NCBI GenBank assembly: GCA_958510825.1
Contig: OY294052.1
Location: 10,251,816-10,315,815, forward strand
Reading direction: 5' to 3'
DNA: 64,000 nt
Source of the DNA: Brachypterus glaber
Taxonomy: Eukaryota; Arthropoda; Insecta; Coleoptera; Kateretidae
In this document: piece after piece, positions 23,661 to 34,774 of the stretch
How the letters are laid out: every line of letters begins with the position of its first letter
Position numbering within the stretch: the first letter of the stretch is position 1
Made by a program: the position numbers and the translations under genes
Notes under the pieces: model-generated
The model's input: the letters and a program-made list of their open reading frames with translations, nothing else
The model's database searches: none
What the model was told of the DNA's origin: nothing

Positions 23661-24725
23661 AAGACAAAAAACTATTCAAGAATGATCACCTCCAAAATTT
23701 GGAGCTCTATTTATTCTCTTCATAAATTAAAATGAGGCATATTTAGGTCACACGCGCTAATGTTTCTGGGTGTGGTCCAGGCAAGAATATCTAAATGCCC
23801 CACTACCAAAGTTCAACGATTTTTACTTAGAGGGGTCCGAACAAAACCCGAAAATATCCGACGTTACTCATGCTTACTTTTAAGAATTAGATCTTATAGG
23901 CTATGTATATTAAAATAAAATTTTAAAATTATACGGATCATAACAAACAATCAAAGTTAAATTTGTCAATATCTCAAAACCATGTTGTTGGACTTAGTGC
24001 TCTTTACTTGTAAGCCGACGAAATATTTGAGGAAAACTTTTGATTAACATAAAACTCTACTTTAAAATCCACATAATTTCCTAAACCAAACAAAAAAGTT
24101 TAAATGACACGGAACTTTAATAAACAACCTAATTAAGACCAAAAATAAATTGCTGTAATTTTTCAAAAGATTTTAACCAAAGAAGATTACCAAAAAGAAT
24201 AATTGGGATTTAAGCAAATGAATAACTTACGACATTAATAATATAGCGTGAAAGATCTGTTGACTTTTTAAGAACTATTAATATAGGCAAAGTTTGGATT
24301 TCAGAACAATTGATATTAATAGTGCACATGCGTGTCAAATACAAATTTGAAAAGAAATATGGTTCCTTACACGAAAGGTGATTAATGTTTAAAAACTTAA
24401 TCCAGTATGCCTATAGGTTAATTTGAACAGATATTGCATTTTCTTGTTCATTAATTTACAATAAAAGACAATTTAATCTAAAACTACAAAAAAAAAATAT
24501 ATTTCAATTTTTTTAAATTTTTGTTTTTTTTTTTTTTTGATTTTGAATTTTTTCATAATTTTTTATTAAACTGTATTAATTATTAAGAAATATAACTTTT
24601 GTTTAAACTGACCTATTTATTTAAAAGTTGTGGAGATCACGTGACCGTTTTGCGATTAAAAAACGTTTCGCTCGATAAATTATTTAATTTTTCATTTTAC
24701 ATCGATATTTACATTATAATTAAGT
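23661..24725. other. no gene seen
   Basis: AT-rich; one further copy of the TTAGTGCTCTTTACTTGTAA word near 23996. No coding signal. Confidence 0.4.
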
Positions 24726-25557
24726 GGCTGTTCAAGATTGACGTCACCTATTTTTGACCAACTTTTGCCCCCTCCTCCCCTTTTGTCACCTTTCGTCACT
24801 TTTGCCTACACCCCCCTATAAAATAAAAAACAAATGATGTCACCTTTTCATTTAGGCAGTTATATTTTCCATCTACCTATGCTCGAAATTAGAGATTAAA
24901 GAACTTTACTATTTTATTTAAAAATTACAAAAATTATAAAAAGTTTAATATATTTTAATTTAAAACTTTTAAACCTAATAATAAATCAACAAATAAACAA
25001 ATTCTTAGGTGGAATTTACGTTTGAACAGGCCATTTAGGCCCAGAGCTTCTGGCGGTTAAATCATTAAAACCAGTAAAAAATATCTTTTTTTAACCTTTT
25101 CGGGACGGGAAAAGGCTGGTAGCAGATTTACTTTGTCTAATCTGTGCTTTTTAATGAAGATTATGGTGTTGGCACTAATTAGTGCTGAATGGATTTTTTT
25201 TGCAGCGTATCAAGGAAAAGGAACTGTTGTCCAAATCTGAGGAACATCAACCTGTTGGAACGCGAGTCGTTTTCCGTCTGACTGGAAAGAAACATTTATG
25301 CAACTCCGGTCGTTTTCAGTCCCGAAAAGGTTACGGAACAGGGAAAAAATAAATACAATTTTTTGTAGAGCGACGCGTTACGACGCCTAAAGTAAAATTA
25401 ACTGTAGTCTTTTATGTCGTAGTTTTTTTTTATAAAAATATTAAGTATAATTCTGTATTTCGACTAAAAAACGTTCCCACACGATTTTTTTAAGGTGACG
25501 TCACTTTTGGCCATACCCCCCTCCACCCTATGGAGGTGACGACATTCTTGAACAGCC
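24726..25557. mobile_element. DNA-transposon remnant, GGCTGTTCAAGA ends
   Basis: GGCTGTTCAAGATTGACGTC at the left matches, inverted, GACGACATTCTTGAACAGCC at the right, and GGTGACGTCAC with C-rich tracts recurs near both ends. No transposase. Superfamily not assigned and no clear duplication seen. A smaller inverted-repeat element is nested inside. Confidence 0.75.
25093..25332. mobile_element. nested 240-bp inverted-repeat element
   Basis: AACCTTTTCGGGAC at the left and GTCCCGAAAAGGTT at the right form a 14-bp perfect inverted repeat. The interior (GATTTACTTTGTCTAATC, CACTAATTAGTGC) is not repetitive elsewhere in the window. Confidence 0.7.
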
Positions 25558-25563
25558 CCTAAA

Positions 25564-25695
25564 CAAGTTTGTTTGTTTGTTTGTTTGTTTTGTTTGTTTG
25601 TTTTTAACCTCGTACTATTCTACTTAATTAAGTCCAGGACTTGTGTGGGCTAGTAGTAGAGGGAACCACCGGCTTTAATTGACTTTCGAACCAAT
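25564..25695 (-). mobile_element. SINE, 5'-truncated copy with TTTG tail
   Basis: On the minus strand 25606-25695 matches the 3' body of the SINE at 34236-34519 (TTGGTTCGAAAGTCAATTAA; AGCCGGTGGTTC; TAGAATAGTACGAGG). It differs by lacking a short AGGGGATGCT segment. The tail (25564-25605) is (CAAA)n rather than the TGTAA repeat of the other copy. The tRNA-like head is missing. Confidence 0.85.
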
Positions 25696-26038
25696 AGTGA
25701 GTAACGACTAACCGTGATAGTGTACTTTAAGTAATAAAAAAAATCTAAAAAATGTTTTTACTTGAAATTGTATTATTTGGAATTAAATGTATTGAAGCGA
25801 TATAAATGAATCGTTTATTAGTCCACTAATCCCTGGAATCGATTCAAAACCATGTAATCATGTAAATTAGTAAACAGCCAGACACAGGCGTTGTCAATTT
25901 CGAGTTACTCGATTCGAGTAGGTTATAAAATTTACATAGACCTGATAAAGCTTTTCAATTATCCAAACTTTATTAGTCTCTATAGATATAGTATACCAGG
26001 GTCATTCCATCCAGCGTCAGGTTGCTGCTATAGTCTAA

Positions 26039-26150
26039 GGGGAACGTTCAAATATTACGTAACGCAAATTTTGATCATTTTGGACCGCCCCCCCCCCCTA
26101 TAACGCTATTTTCCTATACCATTAACATGGACCTAACACTCCAAAATTTA
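26039..26150. repeat. dispersed repeat (AACGTTCAAATATTACGTAA)
   Basis: About 110 bp shared with 49435-49540, including ACGTAACGCAAA, TTGATCATTTTG, a C-run and CCTATACCATTAACATGG. A piece of a DNA element is likely, but ends are not visible. Confidence 0.7.
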
Positions 26151-27076
26151 ACTTTATTCTAAGGTATTTAGTTAAAACTTACATTTTTTACACATGTGTT
26201 AACCGTCCACAATGCTAACTGAAAATAAAGAATGGCACGTCCTTTACATTTTTTTACACATGTGTTAACTGTGTACAATGCAAACTGAAAATAAAGAATG
26301 CCACGTCCTGGCAAGTCCCACATAATTAATATATAAGAGATGCATGTATAGTAGGTTGACCCAATAAAATTTAAAATTGAAAAATTTGGAGATCTCACCC
26401 CTTAAATTTGTTTATTGGGGTAAGAGTATCATCCCTGATTTTTTTCAGATTTTTTGAAAAAAATTCTAGAGGTCGCTAGCAGCCATTTTTTAAAAAGATA
26501 TGTTTCTTAAGCCTTTTTATTTTTTTAAGGCCGAAGGTTTTTTTATTTACATCTTTTTAACACGACTCGATATAAAGGAATAGTAAATGAATAACCTTGA
26601 AAAAAATCAGAAAGTTTTTTTCAAATTGGCTGAGCTGTGCCCTTTTCAGTTCGAAAGTGCACTACATTGCTTCATTTTAGGCGTAATGACACTCACAAAA
26701 ATTTGCACCAAAAGGAACCGGATCCATCATCTGGCAATTTGGAAATAACTTAATTTGAATGTACTTTAACAGGTTGACTGGCGATCACTCCGATCGGAGT
26801 GCATTGGCTCCCTTCGCTGACGCCGCCCACTCCGATCGCAGTGGCGTTTGCTCTTAGATGTTTGTATGTTTGTAGCATCACAGAAGACGGTTTGTTTTAA
26901 CACGTGCTTTTGTTGGTTTCGTTTTTACTTCATATTTAGCAAAACCAAACATAAATAGTTAAAAAATAATTTTGGCGTCAGCCACGACCTTAAACTTATA
27001 ATCGTATAAAAGTCCAAACCATTCTTTTATGTTGTTCCCGTTTCACGTAGAGCTAACGGGAGGAACGTATTCCGCT
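26151..27076. other. no gene; short duplication and palindrome
   Basis: An imperfect tandem duplication of about 67 bp (around 26180-26310) contains CACATGTGTTAAC and AACTGAAAATAAAGAATG. A perfect 16-bp palindrome CACTCCGATCGGAGTG lies at 26786-26801 in a locally GC-rich patch, with a related CACTCCGATCGCAGTG about 40 bp on. Confidence 0.6.
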
Positions 27077-27330
27077 CAACGAACTAATAACTCTTCTCTC
27101 TAGAATAGGCATTTCATTCGTAAAAACTGACAAAAACGTCGGCAACATAAACATTCGTCTGTCTTACTCGCGCATCTTTGTTCTAACAGAGACAACAATA
27201 CCAGTTACTGGTAATTGTTATTGTTCAGGCCTGAATATACCTACTATTTGTTAACAAACAAACCGAGATGTTGGCGATACTTTATTTTAACGGTATGCCT
27301 ATTCTAGAAAGAAGAGTTCTTAGTTCGTTG
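27077..27330 (+). mobile_element. hAT-like MITE (CAACGAAC family), copy 1
   Basis: 254 bp, with inverted ends CAACGAACTAATAACTC and GAGTTCTTAGTTCGTTG inside a perfect 8-bp duplication ATTCCGCT (27069-27076, 27331-27338). The CAACG ends fit the YARNG pattern of hAT elements. The interior has GTTACTGGTAATTGTTATTG and CAGGCCTGAATATACCTACT. Confidence 0.93.
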
Positions 27331-27890
27331 ATTCCGCTATCTGCGCATGCGCTAGCAGAAATCAACATAAGAAAGTAAACCAACGACCCCCATTAAAAAA
27401 AAACACCATAGAAACCAAAAAACTAACGTAAACCAAGGTTAACGTAAACCAACGGTTTTCATTTAAAAAAAAAACACCAAACCAGCACAAAACCAAGCGC
27501 ATGCGTAGATCGCGGAATACGTTCCTCCCGTTAGCCCCTTTTCCCGTTTCCACGACAAAGGGAACGGCGAGTTTAATTTTTTTGGAAGTTTTCCTTAACT
27601 CTTCGACAGCCGGTTGTCATAAAACCGCCGCTAGGTGGAGTTACCCTACACTATTTGCAAAATACATTATCATGATTGCAACCATTCGGCTTTATAGCTT
27701 AGTTTTGATGCATCTTTCTCGGAACATATTAATCCAGGCGACACTGAAGTAATTTGTTAAATTAGCTTAAGAAATACGGATACAATATTGAAAATAAACT
27801 TTTTATTCGAACAGAACTTAAATGTTTTAACTTCCAACTAAAGTGAATCACCCTCATACGCTTTTGTTTGAGCGTAGAGCAAGTGAAAGT
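27331..27890. other. no gene seen
   Basis: Contains an imperfect duplication (AAACCAACG with A-runs and ACACCA, about 27378-27485). Opposite 63- and 83-codon frames overlap here; neither is recognised. Confidence 0.4.
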
Positions 27891-27902
27891 ATTGGTCCAA
27901 TA

Positions 27903-28525
27903 TCATTTCAGACAGCCAGGCAGCAATAAAGGCATTAGATTCATATGCCTTTAGCTCGGAACTGGTATATGAATGCCACAGCGAGCTATGTAAACTGGCT
28001 GAACATAACAAAGTAAATTTGATATGGGTACCAGGACATCAAGGAATAGATAGTAATGAAAAGGGAGACGACCTGGCAAGAAAGGGGAGTGAAGCCGTAC
28101 TCACAGGACCAGAACCGTGCTGTGGGGTATCTTATTCCACTGCCAGACACGAGGTCAGGAAAATGTTGAGGAATGAACACCAGCAACATTGGATAGATGC
28201 ACCTAAAATGAGACACTCTAAACTCTTTCTAGGGGGGCCAACTAAGAAAAGAACCAGCTTACTTCTAGGCATGTCCAGAAGTCAACTGAGAGCAATAACG
28301 GGTATAATAACTGGGCACTGCTTACTGAATAAGCACCGACACCAAATGGGACAGACTACGAGCCCCGTGTGCAGGAGATGTGGGGAAGGGGACGAAGAGC
28401 CCTACCACCTCATATGTGAATGTGCATCTCTAATAGGGCTAAGATGGAGGTACTTTGGGAACCAGATCATGAACACTCCCCTGAAACCGTACCTGGAATT
28501 TATAAAAGAAACAAGGATTTTATGA
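27903..28525 (+). pseudogene. LINE RNase H and C-terminal zinc motif (fragment)
   Basis: The frame opens at the insertion point and stays open for about 206 codons. It begins inside a ribonuclease H domain: SDSQAAIKAL (a catalytic-Asp motif), then WVPGHQGIDSNEKGDDLAR, the classic His/Asp end of RNase H in I-, R1- and LOA-type non-LTR elements. The C-terminus has CRRCGEGDEEPYHLICEC, a C-x2-C-x8-H-x3-C motif common at the end of such ORF2 proteins. Reverse transcriptase and endonuclease are missing, so the fragment is non-functional although it has no stops. Confidence 0.92.
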
Positions 28526-28610
28526 GGAGATCTGTGCGGTTAACACAAAGGTCCCTAGAGACCAGGTGTTGAGGGCAGTGAACCCCGCACTGAACTAAAC
28601 TAAACTAAAC
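27903..28610 (+). mobile_element. 5'-truncated LINE in perfect target duplication
   Basis: 708 bp flanked by the identical 12-mer ATTGGTCCAATA (27891-27902 and 28611-28622). It ends in a (CTAAA)n tail after about 85 bp of 3' UTR. Truncation at the 5' end, a short simple tail and a 12-bp duplication are the marks of target-primed reverse transcription. The perfect duplication and open frame suggest a recent insertion. Confidence 0.95.
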
Positions 28611-28673
28611 ATTGGTCCAATAATACTGGACTAGATTTAATCTCATTAGAGATAACGTGGGCTTAGGGCAAAA

Positions 28674-28798
28674 CAGGCGTATCTACAAAACACTCGTTTT
28701 GAGAATATGGCATTTTTACAGTTATCGATTTAAGCAAACCCGAAATCAATTTAATATAATTCAGAAACCTTAAATGTAGATACGCCTGTTTTACCCTA
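28674..28798. mobile_element. 125-bp MITE (TAGGGCAAAACAGG ends)
   Basis: TAGGGCAAAACAGGCGTATC at the left and, inverted, TAGGGTAAAACAGGCGTATC at the right. The TAGGG end fits hAT. The next MITE inserted at its right edge, so part of its flank now lies at 29471. Confidence 0.8.
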
Positions 28799-28800
28799 TC

Positions 28801-29470
28801 CAACGAACTGATAACTCTCTCTCTCTATTTATTTGGTCTTTTTCTTCCGAATAATTAACCAGGGTTTCTCTATATAATCATGAGGTTTCCAGTGCGCAAG
28901 TACTAATCGGATATGTATCCTGACTTGCACACTATCACTGATAAAATACTACTGTAGTAATTTCCACGCTAATATAAAAAGTTATCATTAAAAACACACA
29001 AAAAAATTATCTTCAAACGTCCATTATTATTCACTTAAAATTCAACAGTTCGCACGATTAATAACCATATATATGGTTCACTTTTACTTGTACATAAAAC
29101 ATTAACATAAAAATACTCGAGGCACATCATAAAAGATGACAAAACAAAAATACACGAGGCACATCATAAAAGATGGCTTAGCACGATGCTGACGGTTCAT
29201 CGCCCAGTACTTGAATGAAAAAACTGATAACTCTTATCTTTAGAATAGTCATTTCATTCGTAAAAATTGACAGAAACGTCGGCAACATAAACATTCGTCT
29301 GTCCTACTCGCACATCTTTGTTCTAACAGAGACAACAATGCCAGTTACCGGTAATTGTTATTGTTCAGGCCTGAATATACCTACTATTTGTTTACAAACA
29401 AACCGAGATGTAGTCGATAATTTATATTAACGGTATGCGTATTCTAGAGAGAGGAGTTATTAGTTCGTTG
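28801..29470 (+). mobile_element. hAT-like MITE copy 2, split by an insert
   Basis: The left end CAACGAACTGATAACTCT (28801-28818) and the body resuming at 29222 belong to the CAACGAAC family; the right end is at 29470. Flanks ACCCTATC (28793-28800) and GCCCTATC (29471-29478) match at 7 of 8. AACTGATAACTCT is repeated at 28806-28818 and 29222-29234, bracketing an insert. Confidence 0.88.
28819..29221. mobile_element. 403-bp insert within a MITE, unidentified
   Basis: Bounded by the exact 13-bp duplication AACTGATAACTCT. It has no terminal inverted repeat, ends in TTGAATGAAAAA, and contains an imperfect tandem pair (ACACGAGGCACATCATAAAA, about 29115-29175). The duplication length and A-ending 3' side suggest retrotransposition, but there is no coding frame and no tRNA-like promoter that I can see. 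Confidence 0.75.
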
Positions 29471-29478
29471 GCCCTATC

Positions 29479-29912
29479 CCTCGATTACTGGGATTATGAA
29501 ATGGCTCCTATTGCCTATTCCGTACTAGTTATAGAATATAGTATTCCATGAGCAGAGTTTACAGAATTTTTAATAATAATAATACAATAAGCAATAATAA
29601 CCTTATAGTTTAAAGAACCGTTGGATATTATCCAAGAACATAATATCCTATTTAATGCCAACAATAAAAAATTTCCCAAGTTTAATATACTAATGAAAAG
29701 CTATTATATTTTATTATCCAACGCAATTGTATATTGTGTTAAATAAACAAGCCATTAAATATCTGATCAAGAGAAAATATTTGCCGATTGATTAAACGAG
29801 ATATGATAAATTTATGACCAAATTTTATAGCTCTAAATACCCTTGACAATTAATTTGGGGACGTGCCTAAAAACTTCTTTTAGAAAAATTAAATAAGTCG
29901 ATCATGCATTGC
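29479..29912. other. no gene seen
   Basis: AT-rich spacer between two MITE copies. Confidence 0.5.
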
Positions 29913-29920
29913 ATGATTAC

Positions 29921-30172
29921 CAACGAACTAATAACTCTTCTCTCTAGAATAGGCATTTCATTTGTAAAAACTGAAAAAAACGTAGCCAACATTTACATTT
30001 GTCTGTCTTACTCGCACAGCTTTGTTCTAACAGAGACAACAGTTACTGGTAATTGTTATTGTTCAGGCCTGAATATACCTATCTACTATTTGTTTACAAA
30101 CAAACCGAAATGTTGGCGATATTGTATATTAACGGTATGCGTATTCTAGAGAGAAGAGTTGTTAGTTCGTTG
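29921..30172 (+). mobile_element. hAT-like MITE (CAACGAAC family), copy 3
   Basis: 252 bp in a perfect 8-bp duplication ATGATTAC (29913-29920, 30173-30180). Confidence 0.93.
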
Positions 30173-30399
30173 ATGATTACAAACCAGGATATATTTACAC
30201 ATCTACCGACTTTTTGTTGTTCGATCGGTCTGCCCGGAAAATCTTGTGGGCACGATAACTTTAGAACGCTTTAAATTTGGCATACAGGTATTTTACCAAA
30301 AGTTCCCGCTCGGGATTGTTTTTGGTGAGCATTGGGGTGCGGCAAGCGGGGCAAATGGGGAAAAATACATTTTTTTTAATTTGAAAATTGCTATATAGT

Positions 30400-31075
30400 T
30401 GTTTTTAAGGTTGCTAAAATTAAATCTGATAATAAACTTCGTGAAAATTAGTATATTGGGGTTCTTGAGGTTGGTGAAAGTGAATCTGATAAAAAAAACA
30501 AAATCCACCCCCTGAGTAGTTTTTCTGAAAATTGGTATATTGTGGTTTTTGAGGTTGCTAAAAGTGAATCTGATAGTCAAAAAGTTTTAAGTCCGCCCCT
30601 GAGGGGCGGGGGGTAGTTTTCTTAAAAATTTATATATTGGGGTTTTTGAGGTCGCTAAAACTGAATCTTAAATAAAATTTAGGGTAATAAAATTTTCTAA
30701 TGTCAGCCCCTGAGGGGCGGGGGTAGTTTTCGTGAAAATTGGTATATTGAGGTTGCTGAAAGTGAATCTGATAATAACAAAATTCTAACTCCACCCCCTG
30801 AGGAGCGGGGGGTAGTTATCGTAAAACTTGGTATATTGGGGTTTTTGAGGTTGCTGAAAGTGAATCTGATAATAAAAAAATTGTAACTCCTTCCTCTAAA
30901 GGGCGGGGGGTAGTTTTACTGAAAATTGGTATATTGGGGTTTTTGAGGTTGCTGAAAGTGATTTTGATAATAACAAAATTCTAACTCCACCCCCTAAGGG
31001 GCGGGGGTAGTTGTCATGAAAATTGGTATATTGGGGTTTTTAAGGTTGCTAAAAGTGAATCTGTTAAAAAGTGTC
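30400..31075. repeat. 98-bp tandem repeat, cluster 2
   Basis: About seven units of the family at 5600-6260. Starts at 30749, 30847 and 30945 confirm 98-bp spacing. The CCCCCTGAGGGGCGGGGG core is intact in several units. Confidence 0.9.
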
Positions 31076-31117
31076 ATTTTCTCTGCGGTTGTAACGACAG
31101 TTACCATGGAATTACCC

Positions 31118-31760
31118 TACTGCGTATTACTCATTAAAATAAAATATGGCGATTAAATTAAAACTATTGTGTATTTTTAATCAGTAGCTATAACCGCACG
31201 AAAACTTATAATTGTTACTAAAAAGTTATCTGTTAAGGCATATTCAGAAGTTTGCATTAGAACATAGAACATAAGAATGCGATGCCGTGATTGGCTTACA
31301 AGATACATGGCGGCAATACAAGCCAATCATGGCATCGCATTCTTATGCATTACGTTCTTATGCGAGACTGTGATATGCCCTTACTGTTTAGTAATGTATA
31401 CAGTTTTAAAAACGTAGTTGTTACCTATATTATTACGAAATAGGAATGATTACTTTAAAGTAGGATTATGGTAACTTTATATGGCTGCTGCGACATACCT
31501 TGTGGAACATTTTAGTAATATAACTCTGGTGGTCATTTTAAAGAGTAATTATGTAGTTAAGACAACTGTGTTATTCCTATTGAGTAAAAAAAGGATAAAA
31601 GTAATATTCTTGGTAGAATTTACTTTTCTGTTACCAATAAAAATATATTTAATTGAGTTTAACACCATAAAGTTATATAATAAGTGAGATCTACGTAATA
31701 ACAACTCATGAACGGTAACGGTTCCAGTTATTTAAGTAAAAGTCACAAAGAATGCTAGTT
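31118..31760 (+). repeat. dispersed repeat, MITE-containing copy
   Basis: Over 80% similar to 50900-51382 from ACTGCGTATTACTCATTAAA to AAAGAATGCTAGTTGG, except for one MITE (31236-31382) present only here. Long conserved words such as AATATTCTTGGTAGAATTTA suggest a fairly young family. Confidence 0.88.
31236..31382. mobile_element. MITE, sister of 10107-10244
   Basis: Inverted ends AGGCATATTCAGAAG and (inverted) AGGGCATATCACAG. The interior shares ACAAGATACATGGCGGCA and GCGATGCCGTGATTGGCTTA with the 10-kb copy. The homologous site at about 50970 lacks it. Flanks CTGTTA and CTGTTTA fit an 8-bp duplication with one change. Confidence 0.87.
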
Positions 31761-32299
31761 GGGCTATCTCATCCGAGATATTGTAACGTAAAAAAAGTGT
31801 TTTCAGAGAACATGTCATCCAAAGCAAAGGGAAAGAGTGGATAAATCGTTTAGGAATTCTCCTAGAATTGTAAATCCTAACAAAACCCATCTTACATGTG
31901 TTGGATCCACCTATTAATGTCATAACGTAATTTCGAGGTGCGGTGCAAATTCATCATGGGGGCCCATTATGTTGACAGGCGCCCTAAGAAGTTTACAACG
32001 AAAAATTAATAGATGTTTGCAGATAGCAAGCTGGTTGAGTTTTCCGGCGCGCCACAAATCTTAATATGTGCATTAATATGTCACCGGGAATGCGAAATCA
32101 ATTTATTTTCACCTTTCACCGTTAAAATCGTATTATCATTTCTAGTTCTACGAGAGAATTTAGACATCCACATAAAACGGTCTCACACGTTTCACGTAAT
32201 TTACGGTTATTACCCCTAATCAAATATGTGGTTAACATACTAACATACTTTTTTTGCTAATAGCTTTAGAACGTACATACATAATTCAATACTTGGTGC
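31761..32299. other. no gene seen
   Basis: Low-copy AT-rich DNA leading into a LINE remnant whose 5' limit is not visible. A 68-codon plus-strand frame (32013-32219) is unrecognised. Confidence 0.4.
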
Positions 32300-32858
32300 A
32301 TATTCTAACCTGCGATCTTTCCGATAATCTCGACATTTAGAGACAGTACAAAGCCATCTGCGTCCGTGCTAATATGTTAACCCGTCGTTTCTCCAAGTGT
32401 AATTCTGACATTAAAAAACTGTTATTTCAAACTCATTGCTAAGGGATCTACATGTCCGAACTTTGGTGTAATTATACACTGGAATGGTGGAATAATCTGC
32501 GAGTGTGCTATAATAATGCGTTTAGACCCTTAAATAGCATACCAAGATTTTCTAGTGCTAGTGAAATGTTTGCTACGGCTCGTGGTAATGACTTCCTAGT
32601 TATTCGTAGATTTCGGGCTTTTGGGTTCAGCGATCGGCTGTATAAATCTTCCAATCTCTTTATTGTGGCTCTGCTGAGGAGTGACATTCTATGGCGTTCC
32701 AATCTATTGCAAACCTGGAGTAGAGTTTTAATGGGGGGACGGTAGCTCTTTTGAACTTTTGTATATTGGCTAATTATTAATTTTCTTGTAGATATTTTGT
32801 ATATTTTGTATTTTTTTTGTATATGGCCCTCTGGGCTGGAATAAAGGATTATTATTAT
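32300..32858 (+). pseudogene. decayed LINE 3' end with TTA tail
   Basis: In one frame the sequence reads YLVHILTCDLSDNLDI, stop, RQYKAICVRANMLTRRFSKC, then (after another stop) MSELWCNYTLEWWNNLRV, YNNAFRPLNSIPRFSSASEMF and further. This is the conserved region after the catalytic domain in a family of animal non-LTR reverse transcriptases (a YLGHIL...RQ...ANML.RRFSKC...LWCNY pattern). It is different from the other two LINEs here. At least two stops disrupt it. The 3' end is GGAATAAAGG with an ATT-type tail (about 32843-32862). Confidence 0.8.
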
Positions 32859-34235
32859 TATAACACAAGTTTGCAAATTTTAACTTTTGTCTTCCCCTAA
32901 AAAACTTTTATATTTTTTGGGACTTACATGTCTACCAATGACAAATATACAGACAGAAATGTTTCATCACGTCTGGTTGTTTATATAATGACAAAAAGTT
33001 TTTTTTTTATTCGATTTATTCAAAAAGCGACACTTTTTGTTCATTTTTTAGGGGCGAAAGGTTGAACTTTGTGGCCCTAGGGCCAAAAAGTTTTTTTCGC
33101 CCGCTAACTAAAACTTGGTATTTTTAAGCTTTTAAAAAGAAGATGCTTTACCTTTACTGTAATATTTATAAAGGAATATGACCTTTTGGTCACTTTTAGT
33201 CTTGAACTAACCGTTCTTTTTCACCAGATACAGTTATTATAATCATTTCATTTCAAATAAAAAAATTTCCATAACATAACCTCAAAATATATGTCCACTG
33301 ATTAATCTGTATTCACCCACTAAAATAAATTAAAAACACAAAATTTCAATTGTAAAATTACTTTCAATATTTATAATATTCATAGAACGGTTTCACAAGT
33401 ATTATTTTCACAACAGACACATTTTAACAGAAATTAATCACCAAGCTATAGCTTTTTTAATTTGAAAATGAAACCGCAAGCAAAAGAAACGATTCAATTG
33501 TTTTTGTAGCGATTTGATTGGACAGCAATTTGTCATGGATAACTATATAAGTAATAAGACAGTAAAAAGAAATATTTTTGCACTTTAAATTAAGTATATT
33601 TTAATAATTTATTATAATTAGTAACAATCGAATAAAAAATATTGTATAATACACGGGCAAAAAGTTAAATTTCGATTTCGTAGGTTTATTACCCCTAGTA
33701 AAAAAAAGTCCAAATCAAGTAGAGACCAGTAGAAAACAAATCGGAATCTACTGGATCCTACTGGTCTCTACTTGTTTTTTTAACAGGGAGGTATTTTCCC
33801 GTATTTTCCCCCAGTAACAAGAAGGGTTATTTTGGTGGTTCTGGGGATCGACAAATCCAAATTTATTGTCAAAAAAGTTCGCTCACGCCACATTTTTAAA
33901 AACTACTGGGTTGTTCTTTTAAATGGAACACCCCCAGTAACTTTTGAACGGGATGAGATATAAACTTCAAATTTGGAATATGTATATCACACAACAAAAA
34001 CTATCATTGCCCATATTTTTCAGTTTTTATTTCATTATCATTATTATTATCCTGATCATGACGTAATCTCACAAGATTAATCCTTCATAATTTGAAGAAT
34101 ATTATCTTAGTTATCCCTGGATCGATTTTATTAAAATTCTGGTTATACAAAGAAACCAATATCTCCAGAAGGGACTGCAAAATAAACAATTCCCAAATAA
34201 GAAATGTGTCCCTTACTTATGTGTAGCCAAAATTC
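32859..34235. other. no gene; one 59-bp hairpin
   Basis: AT-rich. Positions 33716-33774 form a hairpin with arms CAAGTAGAGACCAGTAG and its complement. ACTTTTGAACGGGATGAGAT near 33943 resembles the inverted-repeat arm of the mariner-type family (a decayed fragment). Confidence 0.6.
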
Positions 34236-34519
34236 AACATTACATTACATTACATTTTTGTTTAACCTCGTACTATTCTACTTAATTAAGCATCCCCTAA
34301 GTCCAGGACTCGTGTGGCCTAGTAGTAGAGCGAACCACCGGCTTTAATTGACTTTCGAACCAATTTATAGGGAGTGTCCGCTTCACTTACGCCTTCGCCA
34401 AATTTCAATTATTAATTAACTGAAAAAGGCAAATCGGCGCCGGTAAGAATCGAACTCACGCTATTTGGGTAGTAAACTCGTCAAGTGCGACGCGGTAGTC
34501 CACTACACCAATTCTCCCA
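34236..34519 (-). mobile_element. tRNA-derived SINE with TGTAA tail
   Basis: Read on the minus strand, the head GGGAGAATTGGTGTAGTGGA (A-box TGGTGTAGTGG) and GTGAGTTCGATTCTTAC (B-box GAGTTCGATTC, with a paired T-arm) form a tRNA-like Pol III promoter. The acceptor strands do not pair and the anticodon region is irregular, so it is not a tRNA gene. A tRNA-unrelated body follows (GGCGAAGGCGTAAGTGAAGC; TTGGTTCGAAAGTCAATTAA; TAGAATAGTACGAGG), then an AATGTAATGTAATG tail. The body is shared with 25606-25695, which establishes a dispersed family. Confidence 0.88.
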
Positions 34520-34774
34520 TAAACAAATTGGGACATTGCCATGTAACTTTACACATCTATCATGTAAATGAATGCGCGTGACGTTGAATGCGGGAGAACA
34601 TGGGACAATGGACGTCTTCCTTAATGAATTCACTACATACATGTGTAAGAATAAGATGGTGTGTTATTTGAAGTATAATTAATTGCTTATTTTAAAACTA
34701 TATTTGAATGATACAATTCTGTTTATCTCATTTGAAGATTTGATTTGAATAAAGTGTTTACAATCTAATTTATT
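34520..34774. other. no gene seen
   Basis: Short AT-rich spacer before the tandem units. Confidence 0.5.

Noticed and set aside
32508..32876. 122-codon minus-strand frame
   Set aside because: It is antisense to the recognisable LINE reverse-transcriptase remnant.
34441..34519. tRNA gene
   Set aside because: T-arm and both promoter boxes are present, but acceptor strands do not pair and the anticodon/variable region is irregular. The downstream shared body marks it as a SINE head.
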